Assembly: GCF_030815975.1 (NCBI RefSeq)
Contig: NZ_JAUSXL010000002.1
Span: 4,638,501-4,702,500 of the forward strand
DNA length: 64,000 bases
From: Variovorax paradoxus
Lineage (GTDB): Bacteria > Pseudomonadota > Gammaproteobacteria > Burkholderiales > Burkholderiaceae_C
Direction of reading: 5' to 3'
A model generated the notes under the pieces. The model ran no database searches. It was not told the origin of the DNA and was given only the letters and a program-made list of their open reading frames with translations. Positions 20,488 to 30,178 of the stretch are shown piece by piece (the first letter of the stretch is position 1; each line of letters opens with the position of its first letter). Made by a program: the position numbers and the translations under genes.

Positions 20488-22023
20488 ATGGACTTTCAGC
20501 TCAAGACCCTCACCCTCGCCCGCGCCGCGGCCGAAAAATCCGACCTGCTGATCGTGCTCGTCGGCAGCGCCCCCCTCACCGCCAAGGACCCCCTTTCCGC
20601 ACTGATTGCCAGCGCCCGCAAGGCCGGCGACCTGCCCGACAAGGCCGGCAAGCTGCTCTCGCTCTACCATCCCGACGAGGTGGCGGCGTCGCGCGTGGTG
20701 CTTGCCGCCATCGGCGACGGAAAGCCCGCGTCGGTGCGCAGCGGCGTCATTGCAGCGGTCAATGCGGCCAAGGCCCATGCGCCCAAGCGGGTGGTCCTGG
20801 TGTTCGCGCACGAGGCCGGTGGCGCGGCAGTCGCATGCGCCGTGGCCGCGGCAGCCGACGCCAGCTATGTCTACACCACCACCAGGTCGAAAGCCTCGAA
20901 CGGCGATGGAGGCCGCAGCATCCGCCACCTGACGCTCGGCGTGGCCGACGCGGCGGCAGTGGGCAAGGCCTTCGACGAGGCCCGTGCCACGGTGTCCGGC
21001 ATTGAGCTTGCCAAGGAGTGGGGCAACCGGCCCGGCAACTACTGCACGCCCACGCTGCTGGCCGAGGCGGCCAAGGAGCTCGGCAAGCTGCCCCGTGTCA
21101 AATGCGAGGTGCTGGGCCCCAAGGAAGTGCAGAAGCTCGGCATGGGGTCGTTCGCGGCCGTGGCCCAGGGCTCGGCCGAGCCGCTGCGCTTCATCGTGCT
21201 GCGCTACCAGGGCGCGCCCAAGGATCAGGCGCCCGTGGTGCTGGTCGGCAAGGGCATCACCTTCGACACCGGCGGTGTCTCGCTCAAGCCGGCGGCCGAA
21301 ATGGACGAAATGAAGTTCGACATGTGCGGCGCGGCCAGCGTGCTCGGCACCTTCCGCGCGCTCGGAGAAATCCAGCCGGCCATCAACGTGGTGGGCCTGG
21401 TGCCCTCGTGCGAGAACATGAACGACGGCCGCGCCATCAAGCCCGGCGACGTGGTGACCAGCATGAGCGGCCAGACCATCGAAGTGCTCAATACGGATGC
21501 CGAGGGGCGGCTCATCCTGTGCGATGCGCTCACCTATGCCAAGCGCTTCGAGCCGGCGGCCGTGATCGACATTGCCACGCTCACCGGGGCCTGCGTGGTG
21601 GCGCTGGGCGGCGTGCGCAGCGGCCTGTTCACCAGCGACGATTCGCTGGCCGAGGCGCTGCAAGCGGCCGGGGAAGAATCGCAGGACCGCTGCTGGCGGC
21701 TGCCGCTCGACGACGAATATGCCGAAGGCCTGAAGAGCAACTTTGCCGATGTCGCCAATGTGGCCGGCCGTGCCGGCGGCGCCATCACCGCGGCCAAGTT
21801 CCTGCAACGCTTTGCCGGCGATTTCGTCTGGGCGCATCTGGATATCGCGGGCACGGCCTGGAAGAGCGGGGCGGCCAAGGGCTCGACCGGTCGGCCGGTC
21901 GGCCTGCTCGTCTCCTACCTGATGGAACGCGCACGCAACGCGGCGGCCCCTGCGGCATCGCCGAAGAAGGCGGCGCGCAAGAACCTCGGCACGCCCGCAC
22001 GCAAGGCCCGGTCCGCGCAGTGA
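20488..22023 (+). CDS. pepA: Leucyl aminopeptidase (M17) PepA
   Basis: A 511-aa M17 dizinc aminopeptidase. An N-terminal macro-like domain is followed by the catalytic domain with the [11 protein letters not shown] motif (metal Lys/Asp) and the family signature NTDAEGRL at about residues 335-342. The C-terminal about 30 residues are an Ala/Lys-rich basic tail ([21 protein letters not shown]), an addition not needed for catalysis. In some bacteria PepA also binds DNA. It overlaps holC by 4 nt. Confidence 0.96.
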   Translation: MDFQLKTLTLARAAAEKSDLLIVLVGSAPLTAKDPLSALIASARKAGDLPDKAGKLLSLYHPDEVAASRVVLAAIGDGKPASVRSGVIAAVNAAKAHAPKRVVLVFAHEAGGAAVACAVAAAADASYVYTTTRSKASNGDGGRSIRHLTLGVADAAAVGKAFDEARATVSGIELAKEWGNRPGNYCTPTLLAEAAKELGKLPRVKCEVLGPKEVQKLGMGSFAAVAQGSAEPLRFIVLRYQGAPKDQAPVVLVGKGITFDTGGVSLKPAAEMDEMKFDMCGAASVLGTFRALGEIQPAINVVGLVPSCENMNDGRAIKPGDVVTSMSGQTIEVLNTDAEGRLILCDALTYAKRFEPAAVIDIATLTGACVVALGGVRSGLFTSDDSLAEALQAAGEESQDRCWRLPLDDEYAEGLKSNFADVANVAGRAGGAITAAKFLQRFAGDFVWAHLDIAGTAWKSGAAKGSTGRPVGLLVSYLMERARNAAAPAASPKKAARKNLGTPARKARSAQ

Positions 22024-22463
22024 CGGAAATCGGCTTTCACTTCAATCTGCCGGACAAGGCGAACTATGCCTGCCGGCTGGTCCGCAAAGCCGTGAGCGCG
22101 CGCGGATTGCGGGTCGTCGTGGTGGGCGAGCCGCAGCTGCTGGAGGCGCTCGACGCGGCGCTCTGGCAGCTCTCGCCCTGCGACTTCATCGCACATTGCC
22201 GCAGCGATGCGCAGCCCCACCTGGTGGCGCGCTCGCCGGTCATCCTTTCCGCCGAGGGCGCCGATGCCGCGGCACTTCCGCACCGGGAGATGCTGGTGAA
22301 TCTGGGGTCGACGGTGCCCGTTGGCTTCGAGCGCTTCGAGCGCCTGGTCGACATCGTGAGCAACGAGGCCGACGACCGGCAGATCGGCCGCTCGCGCTGG
22401 CGCCACTATGCCGACCGGGGCTACTCCATCCAGCCCCACGACTTTGCAAGGAGCGCTTCCTGA
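22020..22463 (+). CDS. holC: DNA polymerase III chi subunit
   Basis: A 147-aa HolC protein. A GTG start overlaps the pepA stop in GTGA. Family features include the N-terminal [22 protein letters not shown], the YADRGY-type C-terminus, and the usual pepA-holC order. Chi bridges the clamp loader to single-strand binding protein during replication. The reading frame is also open upstream inside pepA, but that part is antiphase noise. Its stop overlaps the next gene (TGATG). Confidence 0.9.
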   Translation: MTEIGFHFNLPDKANYACRLVRKAVSARGLRVVVVGEPQLLEALDAALWQLSPCDFIAHCRSDAQPHLVARSPVILSAEGADAAALPHREMLVNLGSTVPVGFERFERLVDIVSNEADDRQIGRSRWRHYADRGYSIQPHDFARSAS

Positions 22464-22870
22464 TGGCCAGCACGCTGCGTACGCCGCCCCGGTTCGTTCC
22501 CACGCTGACCACGGTGCTCGACTTGCCGGCCGAGCCTGTGGGCGCCGCCGAGGCAGCGGCGCCCGCCAGCGCGCCGGCACCGGCGGTCGACCCCGCCGAA
22601 GCGGTGGCATTGCCGCCGGCCGAGCAGCGCTCCGACGCCGAGATCGTCCGGCTCGAAGAGCAGCTTCTGCACCGCGTGCTGCAGCGCGTCGACCTGTCGT
22701 TGGAAGAGCGCCTGAGCGACACGGTCTCGGCCGCCGTGCAGCAGCAACTCGATGCGATGGTGCCTCGGCTGCGCGAGGAAATCGAGGCCGTGCTGCGTGC
22801 CCTGGTGATCGAGGCCATGGCCGCCGAGCTCTCGGAAAACACAGGGTCTACGCCAGCTTCCGGCGCATAA
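22463..22870 (+). CDS. Conserved Ala/Pro-rich small protein downstream of holC
   Basis: A 135-aa protein starting at the TGATG overlap with holC. The N-terminal half is Ala/Pro-rich and probably disordered. The C-terminal half (DAEIVRLEEQLLHRVLQRVDLSLEERL onward) is a predicted amphipathic helical or coiled-coil region ending in a hydrophobic segment. This layout resembles DUF2486-like proteins of Burkholderiales, but that is a weak recognition. Tight coupling suggests a role connected to holC, unproven. Confidence 0.7.
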   Translation: MASTLRTPPRFVPTLTTVLDLPAEPVGAAEAAAPASAPAPAVDPAEAVALPPAEQRSDAEIVRLEEQLLHRVLQRVDLSLEERLSDTVSAAVQQQLDAMVPRLREEIEAVLRALVIEAMAAELSENTGSTPASGA

Positions 22871-23005
22871 AGCTTCAGCTAAACTGCGCGCCAGGTCGGT
22901 GGGCGTGAGGGTGCCGCTGGTCTGCGGCGCGAAACTTGCGAGGTCTGCGCGCCCGGATCACACGACCGGTTTTTTGGTTTATTCATCAATGTTCTGGAGG
23001 TTCTC

Positions 23006-24211
23006 ATGCAATTGAAATGGACTGCGGTCGCACTGGCTGCTCTCACGCTGGTGGCTTGCGGCAAGAAAGAAGAAGCTGCTGCACCGGCCGCTCCGGCGCC
23101 CACGGCAGCGGCTCCCGCACCTGCAGCACCTCCGGCAGACGCATTGATCGTCAAGATCGGCCACGTCGGCCCCACCAGCGGTGCCATTGCCCACCTTGGC
23201 AAGGACAACGAGTTCGGCGCCAAGATGGCCATCGAAGACCTCAATGCCAAGGGTCTCAAGATCGGCGACAAGGTCGCCAAGTTCGAACTGCTGGCAGAAG
23301 ACGACGCCGGCGATCCGAAGCAGGGCACGGCAGTGGCCCAGAAGCTGGTCGACAGCAAGGTCAACGGCATCGTCGGCCACCTGAATTCGGGCACCACCAT
23401 CCCCGCCTCCAAGCTCTACAGCGACGCTGGCATTCCGCAGGTCTCGCCGTCGGCCACCAACCCCAAGTACACGCGCCAAGGCTTCAAGACCACGTTCCGC
23501 GTGGTGGCCGACGACACGCAGCTCGGCGGCACGCTGGGCAAGTACGCAGTCGAAACGCTCAAGGGCAAGAACATTGCCGTGATCGACGACCGCACGGCCT
23601 ATGGCCAGGGCGTTGCCGAAGAGTTCGAGAAGGCGGCCAAGGCAGCTGGCGGGACCATCGTCGGCCACGAATTCACGACCGACAAGTCGACCGACTTCAA
23701 CGCCATCCTGACCAAGCTCAAGGCCACCAAGCCCGACGTTCTGTTCTTCGGCGGCATGGACGCCGTCGGCGGCCCGATGCTCAAGCAGGTCAAGCAGCTC
23801 GGCCTGAACGTCAAGTTCATGGGCGGCGACGGCCTGTGCACCGGCGAACTGCCGAAGCTCGCTGGCGATGCCATCGGCGAAGAGATGGTGGTCTGCGCCG
23901 AAGCCGGCGGTGTCGACGGCGACTTCAAGCAGCCGCTGGAAGACTTCAAGGCCCGGTTCAAGGCCAAGAACGGCGTGGAAGTGCAGATCTACGCACCGTA
24001 CGTCTACGACGCGGTCAACGTGCTGGCCGAAGCCATGGTCAAGGCCGGTTCTTCCGACCCCGAAAAGTACCTGCCCGAAGTCGGCAAGATCCAGTACAAG
24101 GGCGTGACCGGCCCGATCGCCTTCGACGAAAAGGGCGATATCAAGAACGGCGCGCTGACGCTCTTCACCTACAAGGGTGGCGTGCGTACGCAGATCGCCG
24201 TGGTGCGCTGA
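23006..24211 (+). CDS. Branched-chain amino acid ABC transporter substrate-binding lipoprotein (LivJ-like)
   Basis: A 401-aa type I periplasmic binding protein of the leucine-binding family. A lipobox (LTLVAC) at residues 14-19 makes it a lipoprotein, followed by an Ala/Pro linker (about 24-44), then IKIGHVGPTSG-like strand 1 and the repeated Rossmann pattern. No permease or ATPase genes are adjacent, so it works with a transporter encoded elsewhere. A clear GGAGG ribosome binding site and a strong terminator bracket it, so it is monocistronic and probably highly expressed. Confidence 0.92.
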   Translation: MQLKWTAVALAALTLVACGKKEEAAAPAAPAPTAAAPAPAAPPADALIVKIGHVGPTSGAIAHLGKDNEFGAKMAIEDLNAKGLKIGDKVAKFELLAEDDAGDPKQGTAVAQKLVDSKVNGIVGHLNSGTTIPASKLYSDAGIPQVSPSATNPKYTRQGFKTTFRVVADDTQLGGTLGKYAVETLKGKNIAVIDDRTAYGQGVAEEFEKAAKAAGGTIVGHEFTTDKSTDFNAILTKLKATKPDVLFFGGMDAVGGPMLKQVKQLGLNVKFMGGDGLCTGELPKLAGDAIGEEMVVCAEAGGVDGDFKQPLEDFKARFKAKNGVEVQIYAPYVYDAVNVLAEAMVKAGSSDPEKYLPEVGKIQYKGVTGPIAFDEKGDIKNGALTLFTYKGGVRTQIAVVR

Positions 24212-24250
24212 TCGGCGGACGGTTGCGCGCCGCTCCAGGCGCGCAAAGAG

Positions 24251-24277
24251 AAAAGGGCCTTCGGGCCCTTTTTTTTT
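24251..24277 (+). terminator. Intrinsic terminator of the LivJ-like gene
   Basis: Stem AAAAGGGCC / GGCCCTTTT with a TTCG loop, followed by a run of T to 24277. The UUCG tetraloop and long U tract make this a strong rightward terminator. A further GC-rich inverted repeat (TTGCGCGCC/GGCGCGCAA, about 24224-24246) lies just upstream. Confidence 0.9.
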
Positions 24278-24297
24278 GTGCCTGCCGGCCGCTGCTC

Positions 24298-24690
24298 TCA
24301 GGCCAGGGTTGCGAGCCCCGAGGGCCGGTCGGTGTTGCAGTATTCGATGAAGGCGTCGAGATCCCGCGACTTGTCGAATACCGCATCGGCGCCCAGCGCT
24401 TCGCAGCGTGCGCGGATGTCGGCCGTGACGTAGTTGCTCAGCACCACGACACGCTGGCCGGGGCCCCGAGCCTTGCAGCCCGAGAGCACGCCCAGGCCGG
24501 AGCCTTCCTTCAGGAACAGATCGACGATGAGCAACTGCCAATCACGGGGATGACTGGCGAGCCAGGCGAGCGCATCCGTTTCGGTTTCGGCAAAGCCGAC
24601 GACCTGGCCATTGACCAGATCTTCAAGGGCCGGGACCAGGTTGTCCCTGATGGTCTTGTTGTCCTCGACGAGGAACGTGATGAGGGCCAT
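24298..24690 (-). CDS. Single-domain response regulator (CheY-like receiver)
   Basis: A 130-aa receiver domain without an output domain. The acidic pocket is E9/D10, the phosphoacceptor Asp is D57 in LLIVDLFL, the switch Ser is S85 and the conserved Lys is K107. No histidine kinase is adjacent. It resembles orphan receivers of beta-proteobacteria. The start codon is 9 nt from a perfect 17-bp palindrome that may be an operator. Confidence 0.88.
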   Translation of the reverse strand: MALITFLVEDNKTIRDNLVPALEDLVNGQVVGFAETETDALAWLASHPRDWQLLIVDLFLKEGSGLGVLSGCKARGPGQRVVVLSNYVTADIRARCEALGADAVFDKSRDLDAFIEYCNTDRPSGLATLA

Positions 24691-24698
24691 GCCGTGGT

Positions 24699-24715
24699 TT
24701 CGTTCTGAGAACGAA
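24699..24715. repeat. Perfect 17-bp palindrome upstream of response regulator
   Basis: Two 8-bp arms (TTCGTTCT and AGAACGAA) around a single G, 9 nt upstream of the receiver-domain gene start. It could be a dimeric regulator operator or a leader hairpin. No U tract follows in either direction, so it is not an intrinsic terminator. Confidence 0.5.
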
Positions 24716-24789
24716 TAGCGTAGCGTGCCGGACGCGGCCGCAGCGTAGGAGAAGGGATACGGACAACGCGTTCTGGCGCGACGCCGCGC

Positions 24790-25146
24790 TCAATGCTTGT
24801 TGTCGGAGCGGGCCCTTGCCTTGAGTTCTTCCGCCAGCGCCTGGCTTTCATCGCGCTCGGCCGTCACTTCGCGGCGCCTCTCGATTTCCTCGCTCAATGC
24901 CGCGTTGACCTCGGCCAGCTTTTCGGCCGATCTGGCGAGCTTCTCTTCGAGCTGGCCCGTCTGCTCGATGGCTTGCGCCACTTCGCCAACCTGCACGTCG
25001 TCCGGGAGCTCCTGTTCGAGCACCGTGTTCACGACGGCGAGATTGTCCGAGGCCCGCTGCACATCGGCGGCCACTTCTTCGCTCTTCTCGAGCGTCTTGT
25101 CGAGCGACGTCTTGCCAGGCGGCACGGTTTGGGGCTGTCCAGCCAT
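24790..25146 (-). CDS. Hypothetical coiled-coil protein
   Basis: A 118-aa, strongly charged protein (many Glu/Lys/Arg) with heptad-like Leu/Ala spacing from about residue 20 to 110, predicted to be one long coiled coil. No signal peptide. The start at 25146 (MAGQPQTVPPGKTSLDKT) has a purine-rich stretch (GGAGGAGCC-like) before it. It lies upstream of, and in the same direction as, the orphan receiver, with about 100 bp between, so they may or may not be co-transcribed. Function unknown. Confidence 0.65.
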   Translation of the reverse strand: MAGQPQTVPPGKTSLDKTLEKSEEVAADVQRASDNLAVVNTVLEQELPDDVQVGEVAQAIEQTGQLEEKLARSAEKLAEVNAALSEEIERRREVTAERDESQALAEELKARARSDNKH

Positions 25147-25319
25147 CGAGGCTCCTCCTTTGCGGGCATGAAAGTAAAACCTTTGGATCGTACCGCCAGT
25201 TGAAGCGGGCGGGATGCGATTCCCCAGTTGTTGCAAGGCAACGCACTGCCATACGGAACAGATGACAAAAACCGGCCCGCAGACCCGAACTCCATGCAGG
25301 TGTTTTTGCAACTCCCAAC

Positions 25320-25352
25320 AAAAAACCCATCAAGCATTTCTGCGTTGATGGG
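25320..25352 (-). terminator. Orphaned intrinsic terminator left of attL
   Basis: Stem CCCATCAAGCA / TGC(G)TTGATGGG with a TTTC loop. Read on the minus strand it ends in a six-U tract (A run 25320-25325). No minus-strand gene lies upstream for about 8 kb inside the element. Joining the left flank to the tRNA-Ser gene at the 16-bp core puts this terminator about 60 nt beyond the tRNA CCA end, so it was probably the original tRNA-Ser terminator. Confidence 0.75.
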
Positions 25353-25409
25353 CTTGATGTGGGGCCAACATGCTGACGGGCTGGAAACCCGCATGAACCT
25401 TATTGCTTC

Positions 25410-25425
25410 TCTGGCGGAGCAGGCG
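25410..25425 (+). repeat. attL core (16-bp direct repeat)
   Basis: The 16 bases TCTGGCGGAGCAGGCG are identical to 45121-45136, which is the 3' end (acceptor stem plus CCA) of tRNA-Ser. Similarity stops immediately after this core; a 10-bp match, AACCCGCATG, lies 21-24 bp before each copy. This marks the left end of the integrated element, 150 bp from the integrase gene. Confidence 0.85.
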
Positions 25426-25576
25426 TCCGCCTCCGTCGAACTCCAGATGTGTTCGCGTGTGTTCTCATATCTCTTCCTTCATAGGGAGAAATCCAAAAAA
25501 TAGACCCGCGTGTGCTCTTGTTTACTCTAACAATCTCGCCCACAATGGTGGATAGGTTGGTAAATAAAGAAGAAAC

Positions 25577-26833
25577 ATGGCCGTCAAAGCAAAAGAGTTG
25601 AGCGCACTAGAGGTCGGACGGCTTAGGTCGCGACCGGGGCTGCATGCCGTCGGCGGAGTGCCGGGGCTCTACCTGCAAGTGACGCCGACCGGCGCCACGA
25701 CCTGGGTGCTGAGAACGATGATCGGCAGCAAGCGCCGCGCGATGGGGCTTGGTGGCTTCCCGGGTGTAACGCTGGCCGGGGCGCGCGAGAGGGCGCGGGA
25801 GGCCCGTCTACAGGTAGAGCAGGGCGTTGACCCAATACTCGCGCGCCAGAAGGCCAAAAATGCTCTGCGCGACGAACAGGCCAAGGCGCTGACCTTCGAC
25901 GAGGCGGTCCGCCGGTACATCGACGCGAAGAGTGACGAATGGCGCAACGTCAAGCATCGGGCGCAGTGGAAGGCGACGCTCGAAACGTACGCGAGCCCCT
26001 TCATCGGCAAGATGCTGGTGGCCGATGTCGAACAGCGCCATGTTTTGTCTGTACTGGAACCGATCTGGAAGATCAAGACCGAGACGGCCACGCGGGTGCG
26101 TGGGCGCATCGAGACCGTGCTCGACTGGGCGCGCGTACGTGGCTACCGTGAAGGCGATAACCCGGCGCGCTGGAAAGGGCACCTCGACGCTCTGTTGCCG
26201 AAGCCGGGCAAGATTTCGAAGGTCGTGCATCACGCCGCGCTCAATGTGGATGCAGCCGCAGGATTTATATCGGCGCTTCGTCAGGTCAATGGCATGGGCG
26301 CTCGTGCCTTGGAGTTCGCGATCCTTACCGCTGCGCGATCGGGCGAGGTGCGTGGCGCCCTTTGGGCTGAAATCGATCTGGACGAAGGTGTCTGGACCGT
26401 GCCGGCCGAGCGGATGAAGGCGCACAAGGAACACCGGGTTCCGCTTTCTCAGCACGCCGTGAAGCTGCTCAAAAACCTTCCGAAAGTCGAGGGAACTGAT
26501 CTGGTGTTTCCCGCTCCGCGCGGCGGCCAACTCAGCGACATGACCCTCACGGCCGTCATGCGACGCATGGGTATCGACGCTGTGCCGCACGGGTTCCGCA
26601 GCACCTTCCGGGACTGGGTTGCAGAACGCACGAACTACCCGCGCGAACTGGCTGAGAAGGCGCTTGCGCACGTGCTGGAGAGCAAGGTCGAGGCTGCGTA
26701 TCAACGCTCAGACATGTTCGACCGTCGGGCGCACATGATGGCCGCTTGGGCCAAGTTCTGCGAGACGCCGGTCGTCAAGAGCGACAAGAGCAAGAAGGTT
26801 GTCGATCTGCCGACGACGAAGAAGGCCGCATAG
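25577..26833 (+). CDS. P4-type tyrosine integrase
   Basis: A 418-aa site-specific recombinase. The N-terminal DUF4102 arm-binding domain (about residues 1-95; PGLYLQV, MGLGGFPGVTLAGAR) is followed by a core-binding SAM-like region (104-200) and the catalytic domain with R254 (AARSGEVR), K281 or K284, H338 and R341 (PHGFRSTFRDW), H365 and nucleophile Y375 (EAAYQRSD). All catalytic residues are present, so it should be active. Located 150 bp from attL and pointing into the element; a typical user of tRNA 3' ends. Confidence 0.95.
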   Translation: MAVKAKELSALEVGRLRSRPGLHAVGGVPGLYLQVTPTGATTWVLRTMIGSKRRAMGLGGFPGVTLAGARERAREARLQVEQGVDPILARQKAKNALRDEQAKALTFDEAVRRYIDAKSDEWRNVKHRAQWKATLETYASPFIGKMLVADVEQRHVLSVLEPIWKIKTETATRVRGRIETVLDWARVRGYREGDNPARWKGHLDALLPKPGKISKVVHHAALNVDAAAGFISALRQVNGMGARALEFAILTAARSGEVRGALWAEIDLDEGVWTVPAERMKAHKEHRVPLSQHAVKLLKNLPKVEGTDLVFPAPRGGQLSDMTLTAVMRRMGIDAVPHGFRSTFRDWVAERTNYPRELAEKALAHVLESKVEAAYQRSDMFDRRAHMMAAWAKFCETPVVKSDKSKKVVDLPTTKKAA

Positions 26834-26944
26834 ATCAAAAGATTCGCGCGGCGCCTCGCGCAAACAGGGGCATTTCCATAACCAATGCGAGTGACGTGAG
26901 CGGATGGGCCGGCCACGCGCTTACGACCTCTAAACGGAGCACAC

Positions 26945-27271
26945 ATGAGCATCGAAGGTTCTTCTCCCGTCGTCCTGCGCGGCGATTTCCGTCCTGACTT
27001 CACTAGCGAAAATGCGCGCGAGGCATTCGATAGCATCGCAGACTGGGCAATGCAGATTGTCGAAATCATCCGCGCCAACCCGCAGGGCCTTGCGTGTGCT
27101 GCTCTTTCCAAAGTCAACGTACTGGCTCGAATGACCGGGCTGGAGGCGGACAGCACTGCTGATGTTGCAGGCGCGGACTTGAACAAGGTGTGGGGTATCA
27201 CCTTCTCGCCTAGAGAGGCCGAAGCCCAAGCGCTGGCGGAAACATGGATCAGTAAAGCCAAGAAGTCATGA
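26945..27271 (+). CDS. Hypothetical element protein
   Basis: A 108-aa protein (MSIEGSSPVVLRGDFRPDF start) with no recognised domain. It is mixed alpha helical, slightly acidic, without signal or membrane segment. First gene after the integrase (111 nt gap) and coupled to the next gene by an ATGA overlap, so it probably begins the early rightward operon. Confidence 0.7.
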   Translation: MSIEGSSPVVLRGDFRPDFTSENAREAFDSIADWAMQIVEIIRANPQGLACAALSKVNVLARMTGLEADSTADVAGADLNKVWGITFSPREAEAQALAETWISKAKKS

Positions 27272-27699
27272 GCCGCAGCGACGACGCCCGTTATGCCCTG
27301 GAAGTCATTGCAGGGCGGGTTGATCTGGCCAATCCGGGTGTCGCCGCACGTCTGGCCGTCATGAAGGCGCAGCACCTTGGGGACGCCACCATGCGCGGAC
27401 TGATTGACCGGGCGGCAGGGATGCACATTGCAATGCTTGACTGCACCCTTCGGACGGCCGACAAGGCGTATCTAAGGGCTGTTGCCGGCGATGGCGTGAA
27501 TTTCCTCGACGATCGCGTATGGGAACGACTGGAGCCGATCCACGAGCGCTACAAGGCCGATTCCGAAATGATGCAGTTGTTCGCGCAGGCGGCCGATGCA
27601 TTCGCCGCTGCGGCGGAGGACGCAGCCGCGGCGGTGCTGACCGGTCCGGCCGCCGCTTTGGCAATCAAGAAGGCCAGCCGGCCACGGAGAGATTCATGA
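27268..27699 (+). CDS. Hypothetical element protein
   Basis: A 143-aa protein overlapping both neighbours by 4 nt (ATGA at each side). Mostly helical, with an Ala-rich segment near the C-terminus (AADAFAAAAEDAAAAVLTGPAAALAIKKAS) that is amphipathic or weakly hydrophobic. No family recognised. The overlaps support it as a real gene. Confidence 0.7.
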   Translation: MSRSDDARYALEVIAGRVDLANPGVAARLAVMKAQHLGDATMRGLIDRAAGMHIAMLDCTLRTADKAYLRAVAGDGVNFLDDRVWERLEPIHERYKADSEMMQLFAQAADAFAAAAEDAAAAVLTGPAAALAIKKASRPRRDS

Positions 27700-28280
27700 G
27701 CACAGCCACCATCAGCCCGGCCCAGCACGCAACAATGATGCAAACGATCGCTCTTGATGAACGGAGGCGCGGGCTTCCAGTCTCGGAGCGAAATGTGCTC
27801 GTTGTTTTGTCGGAGGCCGTGCTTTCCGGGGTACCCATCGACCCTGGGTTTCAGGCCCTGGCGAACGCAATCGTTGCGAAGGCCGTCATCGCCGGAAATC
27901 TGACGGCACGAAAGAAGGAGGGGCGCCCGCAAGGAATCAAGGGACATGACGCTGCGATGGTCACGACCGAGTTCTATGAGCTTCTCGACGGCGTCGGCTC
28001 TTCCGAGATGACCGAGAGCGAAGCAGAACTCGAATTGGCGCTGCTTTATGACGTTGATGTCAGCACCATCAAAAGGGCCGTTCAATCTGAGAAATGGTTG
28101 CACGGCGACTCCAAGGCTGCGCGCGAGCAGGCGCGGAGGTCGAATGCCTTGTTGGGCGTCAGTGGCCCGCAGGCTGAAGTCGATGACACTGGCTTGGTTG
28201 AGCTAGCCTGTCTGGAGAAGGACGAAGCACTCGCGCAATTGCAAGCGACCATCCGAGGAAGGCCTAGTAGCATGAGTTAG
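27696..28280 (+). CDS. Hypothetical element protein with possible HTH
   Basis: A 194-aa protein starting at an ATGA overlap with the previous gene. The segment around residues 110-135 (ALLYDVDVSTIKRAVQSEKW) has the spacing of a helix-turn-helix (small residue, turn, recognition helix with TIKRA), so a DNA-binding role is possible. The remainder is not recognised. The frame is open about 180 nt upstream but that part is antiphase to the preceding gene. Confidence 0.65.
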   Translation: MSTATISPAQHATMMQTIALDERRRGLPVSERNVLVVLSEAVLSGVPIDPGFQALANAIVAKAVIAGNLTARKKEGRPQGIKGHDAAMVTTEFYELLDGVGSSEMTESEAELELALLYDVDVSTIKRAVQSEKWLHGDSKAAREQARRSNALLGVSGPQAEVDDTGLVELACLEKDEALAQLQATIRGRPSSMS

Positions 28281-28291
28281 CAAGTAGGTCA

Positions 28292-28320
28292 AGGCAGGAA
28301 GTTCGGCCGCCTTCCTGCCT
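28292..28320. other. Inverted repeat between early genes
   Basis: AGGCAGGAA (28292-28300) pairs with TTCCTGCCT (28312-28320) around a GC-rich loop, in the 115-bp gap between the 194-aa gene and the AlpA-type gene. There is no U tract, so it is not a standard terminator; it may separate two transcripts or bind a regulator. Confidence 0.45.
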
Positions 28321-28395
28321 CGCGCCACATGACGCAAAAATCGACAGTCACTCCCAAGCCGCTGCTTGACCACAAGCGGGGCAACAGGAGTGAAC

Positions 28396-28602
28396 GTGAG
28401 CAATCAACACCATCTGCACCAGCCCTCGCGCTCGGTGCGCCCGCGCGATGGCGCGGACTTTCTCGGCATCGGCCTCTCGACCTTCTGGCGTTGGAGCCGC
28501 AACCGCGCGGACTTCCCCAAGGGCATCCACCTGTCGCCGCGCACGGTGACTTTCAACCTCGACGAACTGGCTGCGTGGCGCGACGCTCAGGCTGGGAAGT
28601 AA
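28396..28602 (+). CDS. AlpA-type phage transcriptional regulator
   Basis: A 68-aa small winged-HTH protein of the AlpA/excisionase-like group. The core (RPRDGADFLGIGLSTFWRWSRNRADFPKGIHLSPRTVTF) matches AlpA, which activates integrase or excision genes of P4-like elements. The GTG start at 28396 is preferred because AGGAG lies 5 nt before it; the ORF also has an ATG 30 nt upstream without a clear site. Confidence 0.82.
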   Translation: MSNQHHLHQPSRSVRPRDGADFLGIGLSTFWRWSRNRADFPKGIHLSPRTVTFNLDELAAWRDAQAGK

Positions 28603-28614
28603 GGGGGGATCGCC

Positions 28615-29127
28615 ATGAAGAACCCCAAGCGCAAGCCGCCGAAGAAGACGGTTGTCGTCGGCAACCTAGGGCGTGATGCCGGTAGCCACAAAAAGAAAGG
28701 GCCGGCCTCCGCAAAGAAGCCGACTCTGAAGAAGCCGATCACGAAGACCGGCTGCGTGTCGAAAACCAGCTCCGATGATCGCCGCAGCCTCCCGGCGAAC
28801 GACTCGCAGTTTCTCAAGACGACATCCCCGAGTTCGACGGCGGAGCAGCACGCGATCGCAATCCGCGCCCTCGGGTCTGGTCCGACGACGACGCACGGCC
28901 TCCGTGCCCTCGGCGTTCACCACCCGGCCGGGCGGGTTCGCGAACTGCGCCTGCGCCTGGGTTACGAGATCGAGACCACATTGGTGGCGTCGGTCGACTC
29001 GGACGGCCACCTGCACCATGGCGTCGCCCTCTACACGCTGATCGGCGCCCCTCCCCAGCTCGACCTCGACTTCGACCGCGAGGCTGCGAACGATCCCGTT
29101 CCGCCGACGAAGGGCCAGAAGAAATGA
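28615..29127 (+). CDS. Phage winged-helix (HTH_39-like) protein
   Basis: A 170-aa protein with a Lys/Pro-rich, probably disordered N-terminus (about residues 1-65) and a winged-helix region at about 74-125 (AEQHAIAIRALGSGPTTTHG, LGVHHPAGRVRELRLRLGYEIET). The LGxHHPAxRVxELRxxGYxIET pattern matches a small HTH domain common in prophages of Burkholderiales. Ends with an ATGA overlap to the next gene. Likely an element regulator. Confidence 0.72.
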   Translation: MKNPKRKPPKKTVVVGNLGRDAGSHKKKGPASAKKPTLKKPITKTGCVSKTSSDDRRSLPANDSQFLKTTSPSSTAEQHAIAIRALGSGPTTTHGLRALGVHHPAGRVRELRLRLGYEIETTLVASVDSDGHLHHGVALYTLIGAPPQLDLDFDREAANDPVPPTKGQKK

Positions 29128-29323
29128 GCCCGACCACCCACGCCGTGACCGACAAGGCCCTCGATACGCTGAAGGCGCGCTTCGCGCTGGCTGGCCTCGA
29201 ACTCACCATTGAAACCGGCCTCGACGGCAGCAAGCGCTACATCGTCCAACTGCACGGCCGCGTGCGCGAGTTCAAAACCGTCACGCAGCTTGAGGTCTTG
29301 CTCGACGTGATCGGGGGAGTGCC

Positions 29324-29327
<4 letters not shown>
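29124..29327 (+). CDS. Small hypothetical element protein
   Basis: A 67-aa protein between two overlapping genes (ATGA upstream, TTGA downstream). A short alpha/beta pattern (LTIETGLDGSKRYIVQLHGRVREF) with no recognised family. The coupling to the replication gene suggests an accessory role in replication or its control. Confidence 0.6.

Positions 29328-30174
<847 letters not shown>

Positions 30175-30178
<4 letters not shown>

Noticed and set aside
25386-25425. Longer attachment-site duplication including AACCCGCATG
   Set aside because: The 10-bp match is 24 bp from the left core start but 21 bp from the right one, and the bases between differ, so only the 16-bp core is taken as the repeat.
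28292-28320. Intrinsic terminator inside the early operon
   Set aside because: Good stem but no U tract in either direction; kept only as an inverted repeat.
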